Shown here piece by piece: positions 34,111 to 44,259 of a stretch of DNA of 64,000 nucleotides. The notes beneath the pieces were generated by a model. It saw only the letters and a program-made list of their open reading frames with translations. It made no database searches and was not told the DNA's origin. Within the stretch, counting starts at the first letter, position 1, and the number at the start of each line of letters is the position of its first letter. The stretch spans positions 62,001-126,000 of the forward strand of contig JAVLUZ010000226.1 of NCBI GenBank assembly GCA_036768485.1. The letters are read 5' to 3'. This stretch comes from Mermis nigrescens (Eukaryota; Nematoda; Enoplea; Mermithida; Mermithidae). Both the position numbers and the translations under genes were made by a program.

Positions 34111-35470
34111 GCGCAGATCGGTCATACTGTGCATGCATGGTCTGGATTTTCTCGCGATTTAAGTCATCGTACTCTCAGAATTTGGCTGCTACCCAATCCC
34201 GCAGGAGAAATTATTAAGAGTGATTTTGTGTACAGGTAATTCTAATTTTTTATCGAAATTCATTTTGATTCGCGTAGGCTTTCGACATATGATATGTAAG
34301 CTTAAAATGTCGTAAGTTATGAATTACCTTAGTATATCAAATATTAGCGGAGAAGATTAGATAAACTTCCTTATTTTTATGCATTATCAATGAATAGAAA
34401 GTCAATTGCTTCGGTCAGGATTGAAACAGTTTGAAAATTAATTTGTTCTTGCTGCGATATTCATTCAGCGTTATCAGCTTATTGATCAGGAGTGCTGAAT
34501 AAATTTATTTGTGATCAATCAGGCGAAAGAAAGTTGCTCATAGATTTTAATCCTACGTTCTGAAGTAAAAACGTCACAGCCAAACTCCGACAGAGCATAA
34601 TATTTTGAGGTAATGAAGTACATATTATTAGAATTCAAAGGTGAGTCAAATGAGTTCTGTGGGAAAAGAAGCTCATCGTTGAAGTCTTGTTATCAAAATC
34701 TGGTCAGCACACGTCGTAAATCACAGGGAAATCGCCTAAAAGTCTGAAACCTGTTTCCAGGTGAAAGGTATTCATGCACAACAACCTTTTCCGCGCATTG
34801 TTTTTCTGTATTACTTTATCTGCTGGCAGCAATGACAACCGTATGGGGGCTTGCATATTGAGTTTCGATGAAACCCACGAAGTTTTTTCGCAAAAATTTG
34901 AGCGATTCGCGCAAATGACGTTCAATATCAGGAAATTTCGTAGCTTGTGCAATTGGCAGAAATAATTTTTTATGGTAGGAATACGCTCTGCAAAAGCCTT
35001 ATTATTGCCTCGAGACTATAATCATAGCCAACAGTGTCCTGTCCTACCCAAAATAGCTTGCGCATGTAAATATTCGACTTTATAGACCGTAACATTTTCT
35101 TGGCTTAAATTGAACACTATCTAGCAATTTAAAAGAAGATATTTACACAGGTAACTTAATTATCGTGTTTTTCGTTTCTTATTTCGATCACTTACATTTA
35201 CTGTCATGAGGACAAAAGATTAAAATTTTATGTCCTAATTTTTGACATCATAATTTTTAATAATTTATGCAGTTGATGTCGTGCAAAGTTGCAGCATCGT
35301 AGGAAGAGTAAAAAGTGTAATCAGGCTTCAGGGTTAGTTTAGAACCGAAACGTAACGTAAGCCACTATGGGCAGACAGCATTAGGAGTGGTCTAACGCTT
35401 TGATGAAAAAGAGTCGACCGGCTGTTTCATTTTACGTTTTGTGAACCTGGTCTTTCAACATCAAAGCCTT
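34111..35470. other. No gene seen
   Basis: AT-rich. Small frames at 34704-34952 and 34774-34965 overlap on opposite strands and lack motifs. Confidence 0.45.
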
Positions 35471-35474
35471 CAAA

Positions 35475-35625
35475 TCATACATGGGCAGCAAGAAAATTCT
35501 GAAGGGGCAGGATAAAGAAAGTTGCCAAAAATGTAACTAAAAATAGAATTCTGGGGTCCACAGTAATCTGGGGTGTGGGGAGTTTCAACTTCTGGGGTCC
35601 AAACCCCCTCAACCTCCCATGCCTA
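35475..35625. repeat. CATGGGC-GTGGGG-family MITE relative
   Basis: The left end CATACATGGGCAGCAAGAAAA and the right block CTGGGGTCCAAACCCCCTCA then ACCTCCCATGCC form an imperfect inverted pair. It includes AGAATTCTGGGGTCC, as in the 36258 copy. No clear duplication. Confidence 0.5.
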
Positions 35626-35799
35626 TATTTGCTTAGCATTATCTACTCTGCACACGGTGCTTCGGTCCGGAACTTTCGCGAAACCACGACGAGTGAATGA
35701 GGACACTTTTGTAGCAGGAAAGCTTTTTATCTATTCATGCTGCAATTTTGCGCGATCATCAACTGTATAGGCCATAAAATATTTCATATAACATAAAAA

Positions 35800-36000
35800 A
35801 TATTGCGAATAAGGATTTGAAGATTTAAGGCATAAAATTCTAATGCTTGTTTTCAATAATATATATTTTATAGAAGTATATATTAAATTTTATGTTTTAT
35901 ATTTTTATTTAATTTATATTTTCATACAATTATTTTATTCTTATATTTATTTTTTATATTTTTCATTTATCATGATTTTTAGCATATTTATTAAATGATG
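35800..36000. repeat. Extreme AT tract
   Basis: Runs of TATATTTTATAT and TTTTATATTTTTATTTAATT. This is low-complexity DNA; nothing else is visible. Confidence 0.7.
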
Positions 36001-36257
36001 AAGAAATTTCGTTAAACGGTGATCGAAAAGTCAGCGAGAGAGATATACATCAAAAAACGAAATCGACGACAGATAATTATAATTGGTCCACACTGGACAT
36101 TAGTTTATTTAACTATGCAGCTTTCAAGAACAGAAATTTGTATTTAATGATATACTGAACAGTCTGTGATGCTGCATGTATTTATTCCAAAATTTGTAAT
36201 TGTGACTTTGCAAGTGATGATACGATGGAACTGTTGGGACGGTGATATTGTTAGGAC

Positions 36258-36407
36258 CACACATGGGCGTGGGGGCGGGGTTGTACCCTCCCCCCGAAGT
36301 TGAAACCCACCCCCACAGATTACTTTACCCCCAGAATTCTATTTTTGGTAACATTTATGGCGATTTACCCCATCCTGACCCCAGAATTTGAGGGCTGCCC
36401 ATGTGTG
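36258..36407. mobile_element. CACACATGGGCG hAT MITE
   Basis: A 150-bp element with inverted ends CACACATGGGCGTGGG and GGGCTGCCCATGTGTG. The flanks GTTAGGAC (36250-36257) and GTTGGGAC (36408-36415) are an 8-bp duplication with one change. Relatives are at 28560, 35475 and perhaps 41092. Confidence 0.8.
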
Positions 36408-36415
36408 GTTGGGAC

Positions 36416-37122
36416 AGTAAGTCAGCTGGGTGAGACTCTTGTGATTCTTGGTGGGAGATGGCATTTTTTGTAGGATTGTTGTGACGATGGACTGTTGAGT
36501 TGAGACTCAACCGCTGAATCGACATAGTTGCAGTTCCTGTGCGCCAATGTACATAATTTCGCATGAAAAATTGCTTGCTTCTGACTTTTTGTCCTACGTT
36601 TTTGTTGCTTTCAAGTTATTTGTAATTTACAATCGAATCGAACCTTGTGGAAACTTACTGTCATTCATCGTGTCGGTTAATTTGCGTATTTGTTGGCTCA
36701 AGTCTCTTATCCTACATTTCATGCAACTTGAAGATGTTATAGCAAATGTATTTAACGCTTTTTGTGTCATCAAAAGGTAATAATCAATCAAAACAATCCG
36801 AAAAAAAGCAAAATAGTAAACAAGGCTTATGATGAAAAGGGCCAGGCTTTCTAATTCTCATTTCTAAAAAGTAAAATGAAAGGCTTATCACGTCCGATGT
36901 ACTTATACTCGTATTAGATAGGAAAAAAATTACGCAATTTCAAATTGAGCAAGATTGATATACTTATGGTCCTAAATTTCGATCAGCTAAATTAACTACA
37001 GGTATTGTTGGTCTATCGCCAATTTATGCTAATTAAATAGTGGATAATTTATTTCACGATTGCGCTAGCCTATTGCATTATTGCAACATGCAGTAATTGG
37101 TTAGAAAACCGTGGTTGTAGGC
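36416..37122. other. No gene seen
   Basis: AT-rich; the frame 36547-36780 has no recognisable domain. Confidence 0.45.
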
Positions 37123-37565
37123 AGACATGCACGTGAGTGGGTTGGACCCCTTGAATGAAAAAATGGTCAGTTTTTTCGGAGAAATAAGTCAAAATCAAGG
37201 CCAAAATTAATGAAATTCGAAAAAAAAACTTTTGCAAAAGTCTCTGAAAATGATCAAAGACTATGGATTAGGACATTTTTACGCTAGCTTTTTTGGATTC
37301 ATACCAGTTTTTTATGTCATTCTGGTATAGAAAAGCTCTCTGTTTGACCACCCCCGTCCCCAAGAATATTGTCATTATTTTTATGCACTTAGACGGTTGG
37401 CGTCCAGGGACTCTAGACCCCCAGAATGGAAAGATTGGAAAATGTTTTGGGAAATTGATCAGAAACTATGATTTATGTAGTTTTTATACTATATTAGCTT
37501 TTATATTAATTTTCGAGACCATTCCAGCCCAGAAAGCACTCTGGTTGACCCCTACTTCGGCTGAT
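37123..37565. repeat. GCATGCACGT-family repeat, two tandem units
   Basis: Unit 1 (37123-37350) and unit 2 (37380-37565) share GGACCCCTTGAATG/GACCCCCAGAATGG, GAAACTATGATT-like, ACTATATTAGCTTT/ACGCTAGC and CTCTGNTTGACC-CC blocks. The related copy is at 33871-34110. Noncoding. Confidence 0.5.
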
Positions 37566-37654
37566 TTCTTAGACCAGTCATTTTGCGCATCTATGATTAT
37601 AATTCTACCTAATAGGGATTGCTAGCACATCGAGTAATTATTGTAGATACAAGC

Positions 37655-37690
37655 TGAGCTGCCCGGCGTTGCCCGGGCTGAACTTAGGCC
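37655..37690. promoter_or_regulatory. CCCGGCGTTGCCCGGG palindrome
   Basis: GCTGCCCGGCGTTGCCCGGGC is a GC-rich inverted repeat standing at the start of the minisatellite region. Similar motifs occur at tips of some animal DNA transposons, so it may be a transposon end; no partner was found. The regulatory label is only a placeholder. Confidence 0.3.
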
Positions 37691-37724
37691 TGATAGCTGT
37701 ATGGGATTGAGATGTCTCTTGTAT

Positions 37725-38420
37725 TTTTTATTTTTCGGGAATTTTGATGTTTTTGGGATATTTCTAAAAAATTGTTGGTCAAAACCATATTGTATTTTTT
37801 AAATTTTTTAAAACTGTCTTTTGTCAACCATTTCTTTAATTAAATCCATATTTTTGACGTAATAGAATGATTCTGAGAATTCTTTATCCTAAATGATATT
37901 TTTGATGTTCTGGGATGTTCTGGAAATTATGCCATTAGATGGTTTGGGATGTTCAAAAATTTTGTTTGATCATAACCATATTTTTAACGTTTTGAAATAT
38001 TAAAAAGCTTTTTTGGTCCAAAACCATACTTTTGATGTTTTTGGAGATAAAAATATTTTGTTTTGGTCAAAACCATATTTTTGATGTTTCGGGGTGTTTA
38101 AAAAATTTTTTAGGTCAAAACCATTTTTTTATGTTTTGGGATGTTTGAAGATTTTTTCGGTGCAAACCATATTTTTGATGTTTTGGGACACCTATCTCAC
38201 AGCACAGGATATGTTATAGCACTTTTACATTATCGACACATCCATGCTTTGAAGCACTTTTGATGTTTCTGGGATGTTTTGGAAATTTTTTTAATCAAAC
38301 CCATATTTTTGATGTTTTGGAAAATTTTTTTCGTCAAACCATATTTTTTATGTTTTAGGATGTTTTGGAAAATTTTTTGGTCAAACCATATTTTTGATGT
38401 TTTGAAAATTTTTTGTTTGT
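37725..38420. repeat. 50-60 bp minisatellite (CCATATTTTTGATGTTTTGG)
   Basis: About eleven imperfect copies of a unit containing CCATATTTTTGATGTTTTGG then GATGTTTGGAAAATTTTTTGGTCAAAA. The run is broken once near 38188-38255 by a piece of the next array. The minus-strand frame across it (38230-38466) simply reflects the repeat. Confidence 0.88.
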
Positions 38421-38429
38421 TGTAGCAAA

Positions 38430-38770
38430 GGGTGTCATATATCACGTGATATCTCATATCACTCATATGTTATAGCTGATGGTATCTCCTATCTTATATC
38501 ACTGCATGTTATGGCATAGACAGGGTATCTATATCACACCTATCTCATAGCATTGCCTATCTTGTAGCACGGGGTATCTTATATCACACCTATCTTATAG
38601 CATTACCTATCTCGTAGCACAGGGTATCTTATATCCCATCCTATCCTATAGCATTACCAATGTTATAGCATTGTGTGTCTCATACCATGCCTATCTTATA
38701 AAATTGCCTATGTTATAGCATTATTTGGTTAAACCCGTATTTTGATGTTTCACAGTGCCGACCAATGCTA
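38430..38770. repeat. ATCTCATAGCATTGCCTATC minisatellite
   Basis: Five or more units of about 55 bp containing TATCTTATATCACACCTATC, TATAGCATTACC and TGTAGCACGGGGTATC. GCCTATGTTATAGCA here resembles GCCTATGTTATAACACA in the Polinton ends at 54990-55030 and 63370-63410; this may be chance. Confidence 0.8.
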
Positions 38771-38789
38771 TAACATATAACAATGTACA

Positions 38790-39065
38790 TGGTGTCGCCA
38801 GGCATGCTCCCCTTGGCCGGGGTATCCCTATACAAACAGTATAAACTAAGTTTTGAAAAAATGGCAAAAAATCGGCCATCTCCCGAAATCGTGGAGGCTT
38901 ATAGCACAGGGGCCAAACCCCGCTCCCTCACTGCCCAAGGCCAATGGGCGCGTTTGCCCAAATTTCGAAATCGCTACTACACCCCCCATAGGAAGGCCGA
39001 CCTCGGGCCAAAATTTCAACCCCCCATTTGCTATGGGGCTGGAGCCAACCCCGGACATACAAACA
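38790..39065. repeat. GC-richer island, possible MITE
   Basis: Starts near GTCGCCAGGCATGCTCCCCT and ends near GGAGCCAACCCCGGACAT. Four overlapping frames on both strands reflect its composition, not a gene. Ends are only loosely inverted. Confidence 0.35.
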
Positions 39066-40416
39066 AACTTTCACAAATATACATATAGTAGATATATCTA
39101 AGTGTTTAAGACCTAATGATCTTGCACGGTACAAGGTGTACACACGCTGTACGGAACTGTGTACGCAACCACGGAAAAAATACTAGAACATTTATGCTTG
39201 TGAAATCTTAAAAGGTTAATGTAGATCACGGCAGAAGACTTGTTACGGTGAAACTGTTCATCGCTTTTAGATTCTTCTTTACATAATTTTCCACTAGCAT
39301 GTTTATGCTTATTCGAAAGTTTTAAAACAATTCTTCCTATGTTGGCTCTTATTTTAACGTAGCTTTGAATTTATTGAGAAGTGTTCAAGTGTGTGCTTTT
39401 ATTATGGAACTTGGCTGAAATCGAATTATTTCTGATCTGTACTTCGCGCGTCTTATTAGATACGTACATTAACGTATCGGAAGAGTCAACATTTCCGATT
39501 AGCATTTGAAATGGAAAAAATTTGACGTCACACTCCACAGCACGATAATTAATATGCTTTATCCTGCACACTCGGCGAATTAGCTCTTGAAGCTTTTTCA
39601 TTTTTCAAGGCTAATCATTAAGAATTATGAATAAATAATGCTAAGCCATTTGAGGTTGAAAAGTAGAGCTTGCGAAAGATGCATTTATTTGTTCATTTAC
39701 TGACGCATTGTTAAATTCGATTAACAACTGAATCGACATTTTTGGCGCTTTCAACTATTTCTTTTTATATCTATTTTGTAGACTTGCTTGCGCATGTATG
39801 TTATCGTGAATCTATGCAACCGGTCATTGAAAAGCAGATGGCCAGCTTTAAATTTCTCTCCAATAAATTTAACTGGTAGCATACTAAAGAAAGAAAAATC
39901 AGTCGGTTATACTTCAATCCGGATTTTCACCATTTTTCTGCTCAAATATCGCCTTTTTCGCTCAAATTCTTTTTGTGTTCAATGGGGCTTAACCTGTTAC
40001 CAGGGATCGACCGGTTACCCTGGCCCGGCCGGTCTTCGGGCAGCACAACGTGCGCTTTTCATACCAGCGCGTATATTGTTGTTACCTCAGAAAAGAACAC
40101 AATGCAAGCAAAGGCTGCTCGTTGATTTAGAGTGAGCCTTCCAGTTCACAAAATTTTACCTCGTCTCGGCAGCTATTAAATCTCATACCTATACTATTGC
40201 AAAAGTGCATTCTCTGTTATCCATCTCTTATCAAGCGACCCGTTTCCATGTACGTAATATCCCTTTTCCGCAGGGTGGCCAAAAATATTTGGCGAGATAA
40301 AGAATGGATATGCAATTTGCAATGATTCTTGGCCGTCAGTGACCATAATTTCTGAAATTTTTCTGGCGCTACGCGCCGGATGATATCTATTAATGACATT
40401 CTTGGCCACCTGAAAG
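39066..40416. other. No convincing gene
   Basis: AT-rich. Frames at 39371-39601 (minus) and 39788-40135 (plus, 115 codons) lack known motifs. Confidence 0.45.
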
Positions 40417-40689
40417 CACAGTTTCTTTGTATTCGGCAAATATTTTTCCCGATGTACAAAGACTTTTCGGAAACGTCTTTGTACATGCACAACGATTTTT
40501 GGGAAGACAAAAACTGCAAAATAAGTCTAAAATTCGCAAACATTTTCGGCGCTGAGTAATTGTGTGATCTTTATAATAGCAGAAATCGCATTTCGAATGG
40601 AAAAATGTCAATTTTTTCGGCGCTTCGCGCCGTTTTAAGACGATTCTTAATGATTTTTGCCCTCATAAACTTGTACAAAAAAAACACTG
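40417..40689. mobile_element. TGTACA hAT MITE, copy 3
   Basis: Starts CACAGTTTCTTTGTATTCGGC and ends TTGTACAAAAAAAACACTG. The flanks CCTGAAAG (40409-40416) and CCTGGAAG (40690-40697) are an 8-bp duplication with one change. GTCTTTGTACATGCAC and GGCGCTTCGCGCC lie inside. Confidence 0.85.
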
Positions 40690-41091
40690 CCTGGAAGCGT
40701 TCATATAGGTTTCAAAACAATTTTAACAGCAGGAACAGCTATTTTCGCATAGTTGTCTTCTATTTTCAATTAAAAATTCCGATGTTTCGCATCAAATACT
40801 ATAAATACAGGAAATTAAGCAGTAAATCATGCTTCTAGACGTCTATCCGCCTTTATTTCAAAAATTTTCCGTGGCTTCGCGCCAGATTTTTATTATAGTC
40901 AAAAAAAATTTAATGATTTTTTTCGCACAAAATCGTCTAAAATTTTAAAATTTTTAGAAAAAATATTGCGTCAAAAGTGATTTTATGTAAAGGTATACAA
41001 TGTGAAACCCCGAAAAAACGCTATTACGTGCGTGAAGGGCAAATTTTCGGACCTATTTTTGACTGTTTTTGGAAAAGTTGGGATATCACCA

Positions 41092-41382
41092 TACGTGGGC
41101 AGCAAGAAAACTCTGGGGGAGGGGGGTGCAAGATTTTTCAAAGGTCAAAAAATTGCCTTAAAAAATGGTGCAAATTTTTCGACGTTTCTCATCGAGCGCT
41201 ATCCATTGGCATCAAAAAATAGCGAAAAAAAGAAAAAATTTTGAAAACTGAATTCTGGGGGGTATTTTGATTTCTGGGGGGGGGGTATTTTGGTTTCTCG
41301 GGGGGGGGTGCATACCCCCCAAACCCCTCCACACCCAGGTGTGGATACCACCCCCTTAGGAAATTTTCTAGATCCGCCACTG
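41092..41382. mobile_element. hAT-like right end (GGCGGATCTAG tip)
   Basis: The reverse complement of the right end reads CAGTGGCGGATCTAGAAAAT followed by a G/C-rich zone with long G runs at 41260-41310. Translated frames over it (GGSRKFPKGV) are a side product of this repetitive tip. The left boundary is unknown; CATACGTGGGCAGCAAGAAAA at 41092 may be a member of the CATGGGC family. Confidence 0.5.
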
Positions 41383-41765
41383 CTTTTCCGTGCTAACATT
41401 TCTCATGTACGTGTATCAGTGTTGTCAGCATGGTGGTTTTTCCTCAAAATTTGGAGGTTTTTCTTAAGATTGTAGGGATTTTTAGGTTTGAGGTTTTTAT
41501 TTTAGATATTTTTGTTTTAATTTTGTCAGAAAAAGCTTAGAAAGTGCCTGAATAATCTGCTATACAAAAAAAAATACAAAATCAGAATAATCTGTCTGGA
41601 TTCTTGTTACTTTTATGAATTCATTTTTAACATTTTCTATTCATACATACGTATCGATAATTGCGAAAAATCAATTTATTTGCTATAAGATTGCTAAATA
41701 AATTAAAATCTACCTGTCAGACAACCTGAACGAAGATTATGTTGTAAGATGATCATAATAAATAA

Positions 41766-43227
41766 CAGAGGCGTAGCCAGGATTTTGGTTCGGGGGCATA
41801 AACAAAAATTTTTAAGACTACTTTTGCATTATGTATAGTAAAACGGAGTTTTTCGACCTTTAGTAGTGTAGCCTAGCTAATTTATGGGTTTCTGACGATC
41901 AAAAATACAAAAACTGTAAAGCGGCGGGAAGTGCCGAAAATTTTTTGAATTTCTACCGTTTTCATGTAAAATTTACGGCCTTTCTACTGACAAACACTTC
42001 GGAAATCATAAGTGGCGCAAAGTGCCAAGAAATTTAGTCATTTTTTAACGCCCTTAACATTTTGTAGCTATATGAATACTAATAGTCTGACAGAGCACAA
42101 AATTATCAAATTCGTTCGAAACTATTTTGACGCTTCAAGCTTCTAACAAGAAAACTGCGAATTACTAACTTTGTCTGAAGATATATTGAGTGATTCAGGC
42201 TTTTAAACGCAATGCTGGAGCTTTATAAATAGAAAGAACAGTAACTGACGGCGCTATGCGCCGGAAAATTTTGATGTTTTTGCACTTTAAACTCAATTTA
42301 TACCGCTTAAATAATAAAAAAAGATAAATTAATGCCGGCGCAAAATGCCGGAAATTTTTGAAAATTTTTAGCCCTTTTACCTGGCTTGTTCTCCCTATAA
42401 TCTCGTTGTCCAACGGCTGCGGGAGGTCTGGGGTGGTGCGCTCAAGTGTTCCCAGCGGGGTCCGGGGCAGAGTCCCGGCAAATTTTGTAAAAAAACATTT
42501 TAATGTAAAATAGTAACGTTAAAATTTTCGCAAAATCGGCCAAATCAGTCCTGAATCAAGCCCAAAAACACTCGAGGTTAATGAACTCGTACATTGCACA
42601 AAACATCTGAGCTGAAGTGCGTTTTTCGACCTCTGCTAATTACATAGCGCAGCAAAGGGTCGCTGCCAATAAGATATAGAAAAATGTATCAATGAAAATT
42701 TTGTTCTTACCGTTTTCAGGCCCATTTGTGGCCTTCTTATTAACAACATGCAGTACAGAAAACAGGAAATGCGCAAAAACATAAGGAAATTTGGCTTTTC
42801 CTTTCATTTGAAATAGGATTGTGTATCCTTGCAAAGAAAGACAGAGAAAGCAAAGAATAGACAAACTGGTACACAAAAGACAAACGAAGCAGAGAATAGA
42901 CAAACTGGTGCGCAATCATTTTCGCACTTTTACTACTATGCTCAACAAGCATGCGCAATTTCATTCAACGAACAAATAGTGCATTAGATTACTACAGGGA
43001 TGTGAAGTGCTGAATTATTTTAGCTGATTCAAGCTCTTAAATTCATTGGATCTATATAACAATGAATAATGCTGACTCGGCGCCAAGCGCCGGAAAATTT
43101 TGACGTTTTCGCCTTTTTAAATTCAGTTTTCTGGACACACATTATTGCAACAGAAAAATCAACAATATTTCTGAAAAATTTCGGGGGGGGGCATGTGCCC
43201 CCAATGCCCCCCTTGGCTACGCCTATG
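41766..43227. mobile_element. GGCGTAGCC-family element, most complete copy
   Basis: Starts CAGAGGCGTAGCCAGG and ends CCTTGGCTACGCCTATG. The flanks ATAAATAA (41758-41765) and ATGAATAA (43228-43235) form an 8-bp duplication with one change, consistent with hAT. The GGTCCGGGGCAGAGTCCC block at 42460 and the CACTTTTACTACTATGCTCA block at 42930 recur in the copies at 4575, 6433 and 9777. The minus-strand frames at 42640-42964 come from a repeated ACAAACTGGT segment. No transposase. Confidence 0.85.
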
Positions 43228-43604
43228 ATGAATAAATATAGTATATATTCTGTATAAGGGGAAATTTATAAACTACTTGTTTTTAAGTATAACACTTAGA
43301 AAATTAGAAGAAATCTTCAAACGTATTCATAACAAAATCAGAAAATATTATTTCCTTTATGATATTATGTTTTCGATAAATTCCTTTGAAATATACCATT
43401 ACTACACATGCACAGAATTGGAATGCTGGAGAAATGTCCTACGATCTGTTTAATTCATAAGTGTTTAATGGCTAGATCTGCTTAATACAATTTTAAAATG
43501 ATTTGTGCATTTGATTTTTCTGCTCATGATTATTGATATGTTATGAAGGAACAGGCTTTACTGTCACCCTATAAAGTATACATGCATGCCCCGGTAGAAA
43601 ATTT

Positions 43605-43715
43605 GAGGCCTGGGCCCGGGCCGGGTATTTTTGGGCCCGGTCGTCGCTGCCTGTTACCTTCTGATTGGTCAATCGCTCTAACTACTAAGCCATCCGACTG
43701 AAAATTCAAATTTAT
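43605..43715 (-). other. tRNA-like 5' half plus GGGCCCGG block
   Basis: On the minus strand GTCGGATGGCTTAGTAGTTA then GAGCG fits a tRNA D-arm/A box, followed by GATTGACCAATCAGAAGG, an anticodon-arm-like piece. No B box follows; instead the sequence runs into GGGCCCGGGCC palindromes at 43615-43640. It looks like a tRNA-derived repeat broken by another element. Confidence 0.45.
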
Positions 43716-44087
43716 AAATTCTTAAATTAGCAATTTTTCAAGGCACTTCACTTCGATAAAAGCAATAGCAGTCGATGTAACTTTCAATCAGTTTCCATAT
43801 TGTTCATAACAAAGCCGAAGGCTAAGCCTGAATTATTGACAACAAAATATGCTCCTTATAATTTAGACTTATACTTATTTTAAATACAGTCATAATGGTG
43901 TCAGCTTATAAACTACATATGCCTCATTTGTTGGTAGCAACGAAAAAAGTGAGCGACGCGGACTCGTCGTGTGGCATCATTGTAAATCTATCTGATTATT
44001 CTAGCGTCAATAGTTTAGCTGATTAAAATCAAATCTGCTGTCATCAGAATGTCAGATAAGCACCTAAAAATCGTTCACTTCGATTTA

Positions 44088-44160
44088 TCACCGGATAGCT
44101 CAGTGCTTAGATTACTCGACTACCAATCAGAGGGTTCAGATTCGAATCCCAGTCCCTAAA
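44088..44160 (+). other. tRNA-like sequence (SINE head or pseudo-tRNA)
   Basis: CCGGATAGCTCAGTGCTTAG matches an A box and GGTTCAGATTCGAATCCC a B box, with CTACCAATCAGAGG in between, like the minus-strand half at 43660-43705. Pairing of the T stem is poor and no 7-bp acceptor stem is seen, so it is unlikely to be a functional tRNA. The two halves face away from each other 400 bp apart. Confidence 0.5.
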
Positions 44161-44259
44161 AAATGTATGCAAAAGACGCGATATTCGAGGAGGAAATGCT
44201 CAAAATCCGGATGGGGTATGGCCGACTAGTATCGAAAAATCGACAAGATAATTTTGTTA

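Noticed and set aside
38846..39143. Four overlapping frames in a GC-richer island
   Set aside because: Frames on both strands over the same bases with no motif; composition effect.
41189..41399. GGSRKFPKGV-type peptide frames
   Set aside because: They arise from the G-rich hAT-like tip read in two frames and are not a gene.
42640..42964. Minus-strand frames with repeated VYQFVYSLF-like segments
   Set aside because: They come from a tandemly repeated ACAAACTGGT segment in the GGCGTAGCC element; the same appears at 6622-6810 and 10027-10236.
44088..44160. Functional tRNA gene
   Set aside because: No acceptor stem and a poorly paired T stem; better explained as a tRNA-derived repeat.
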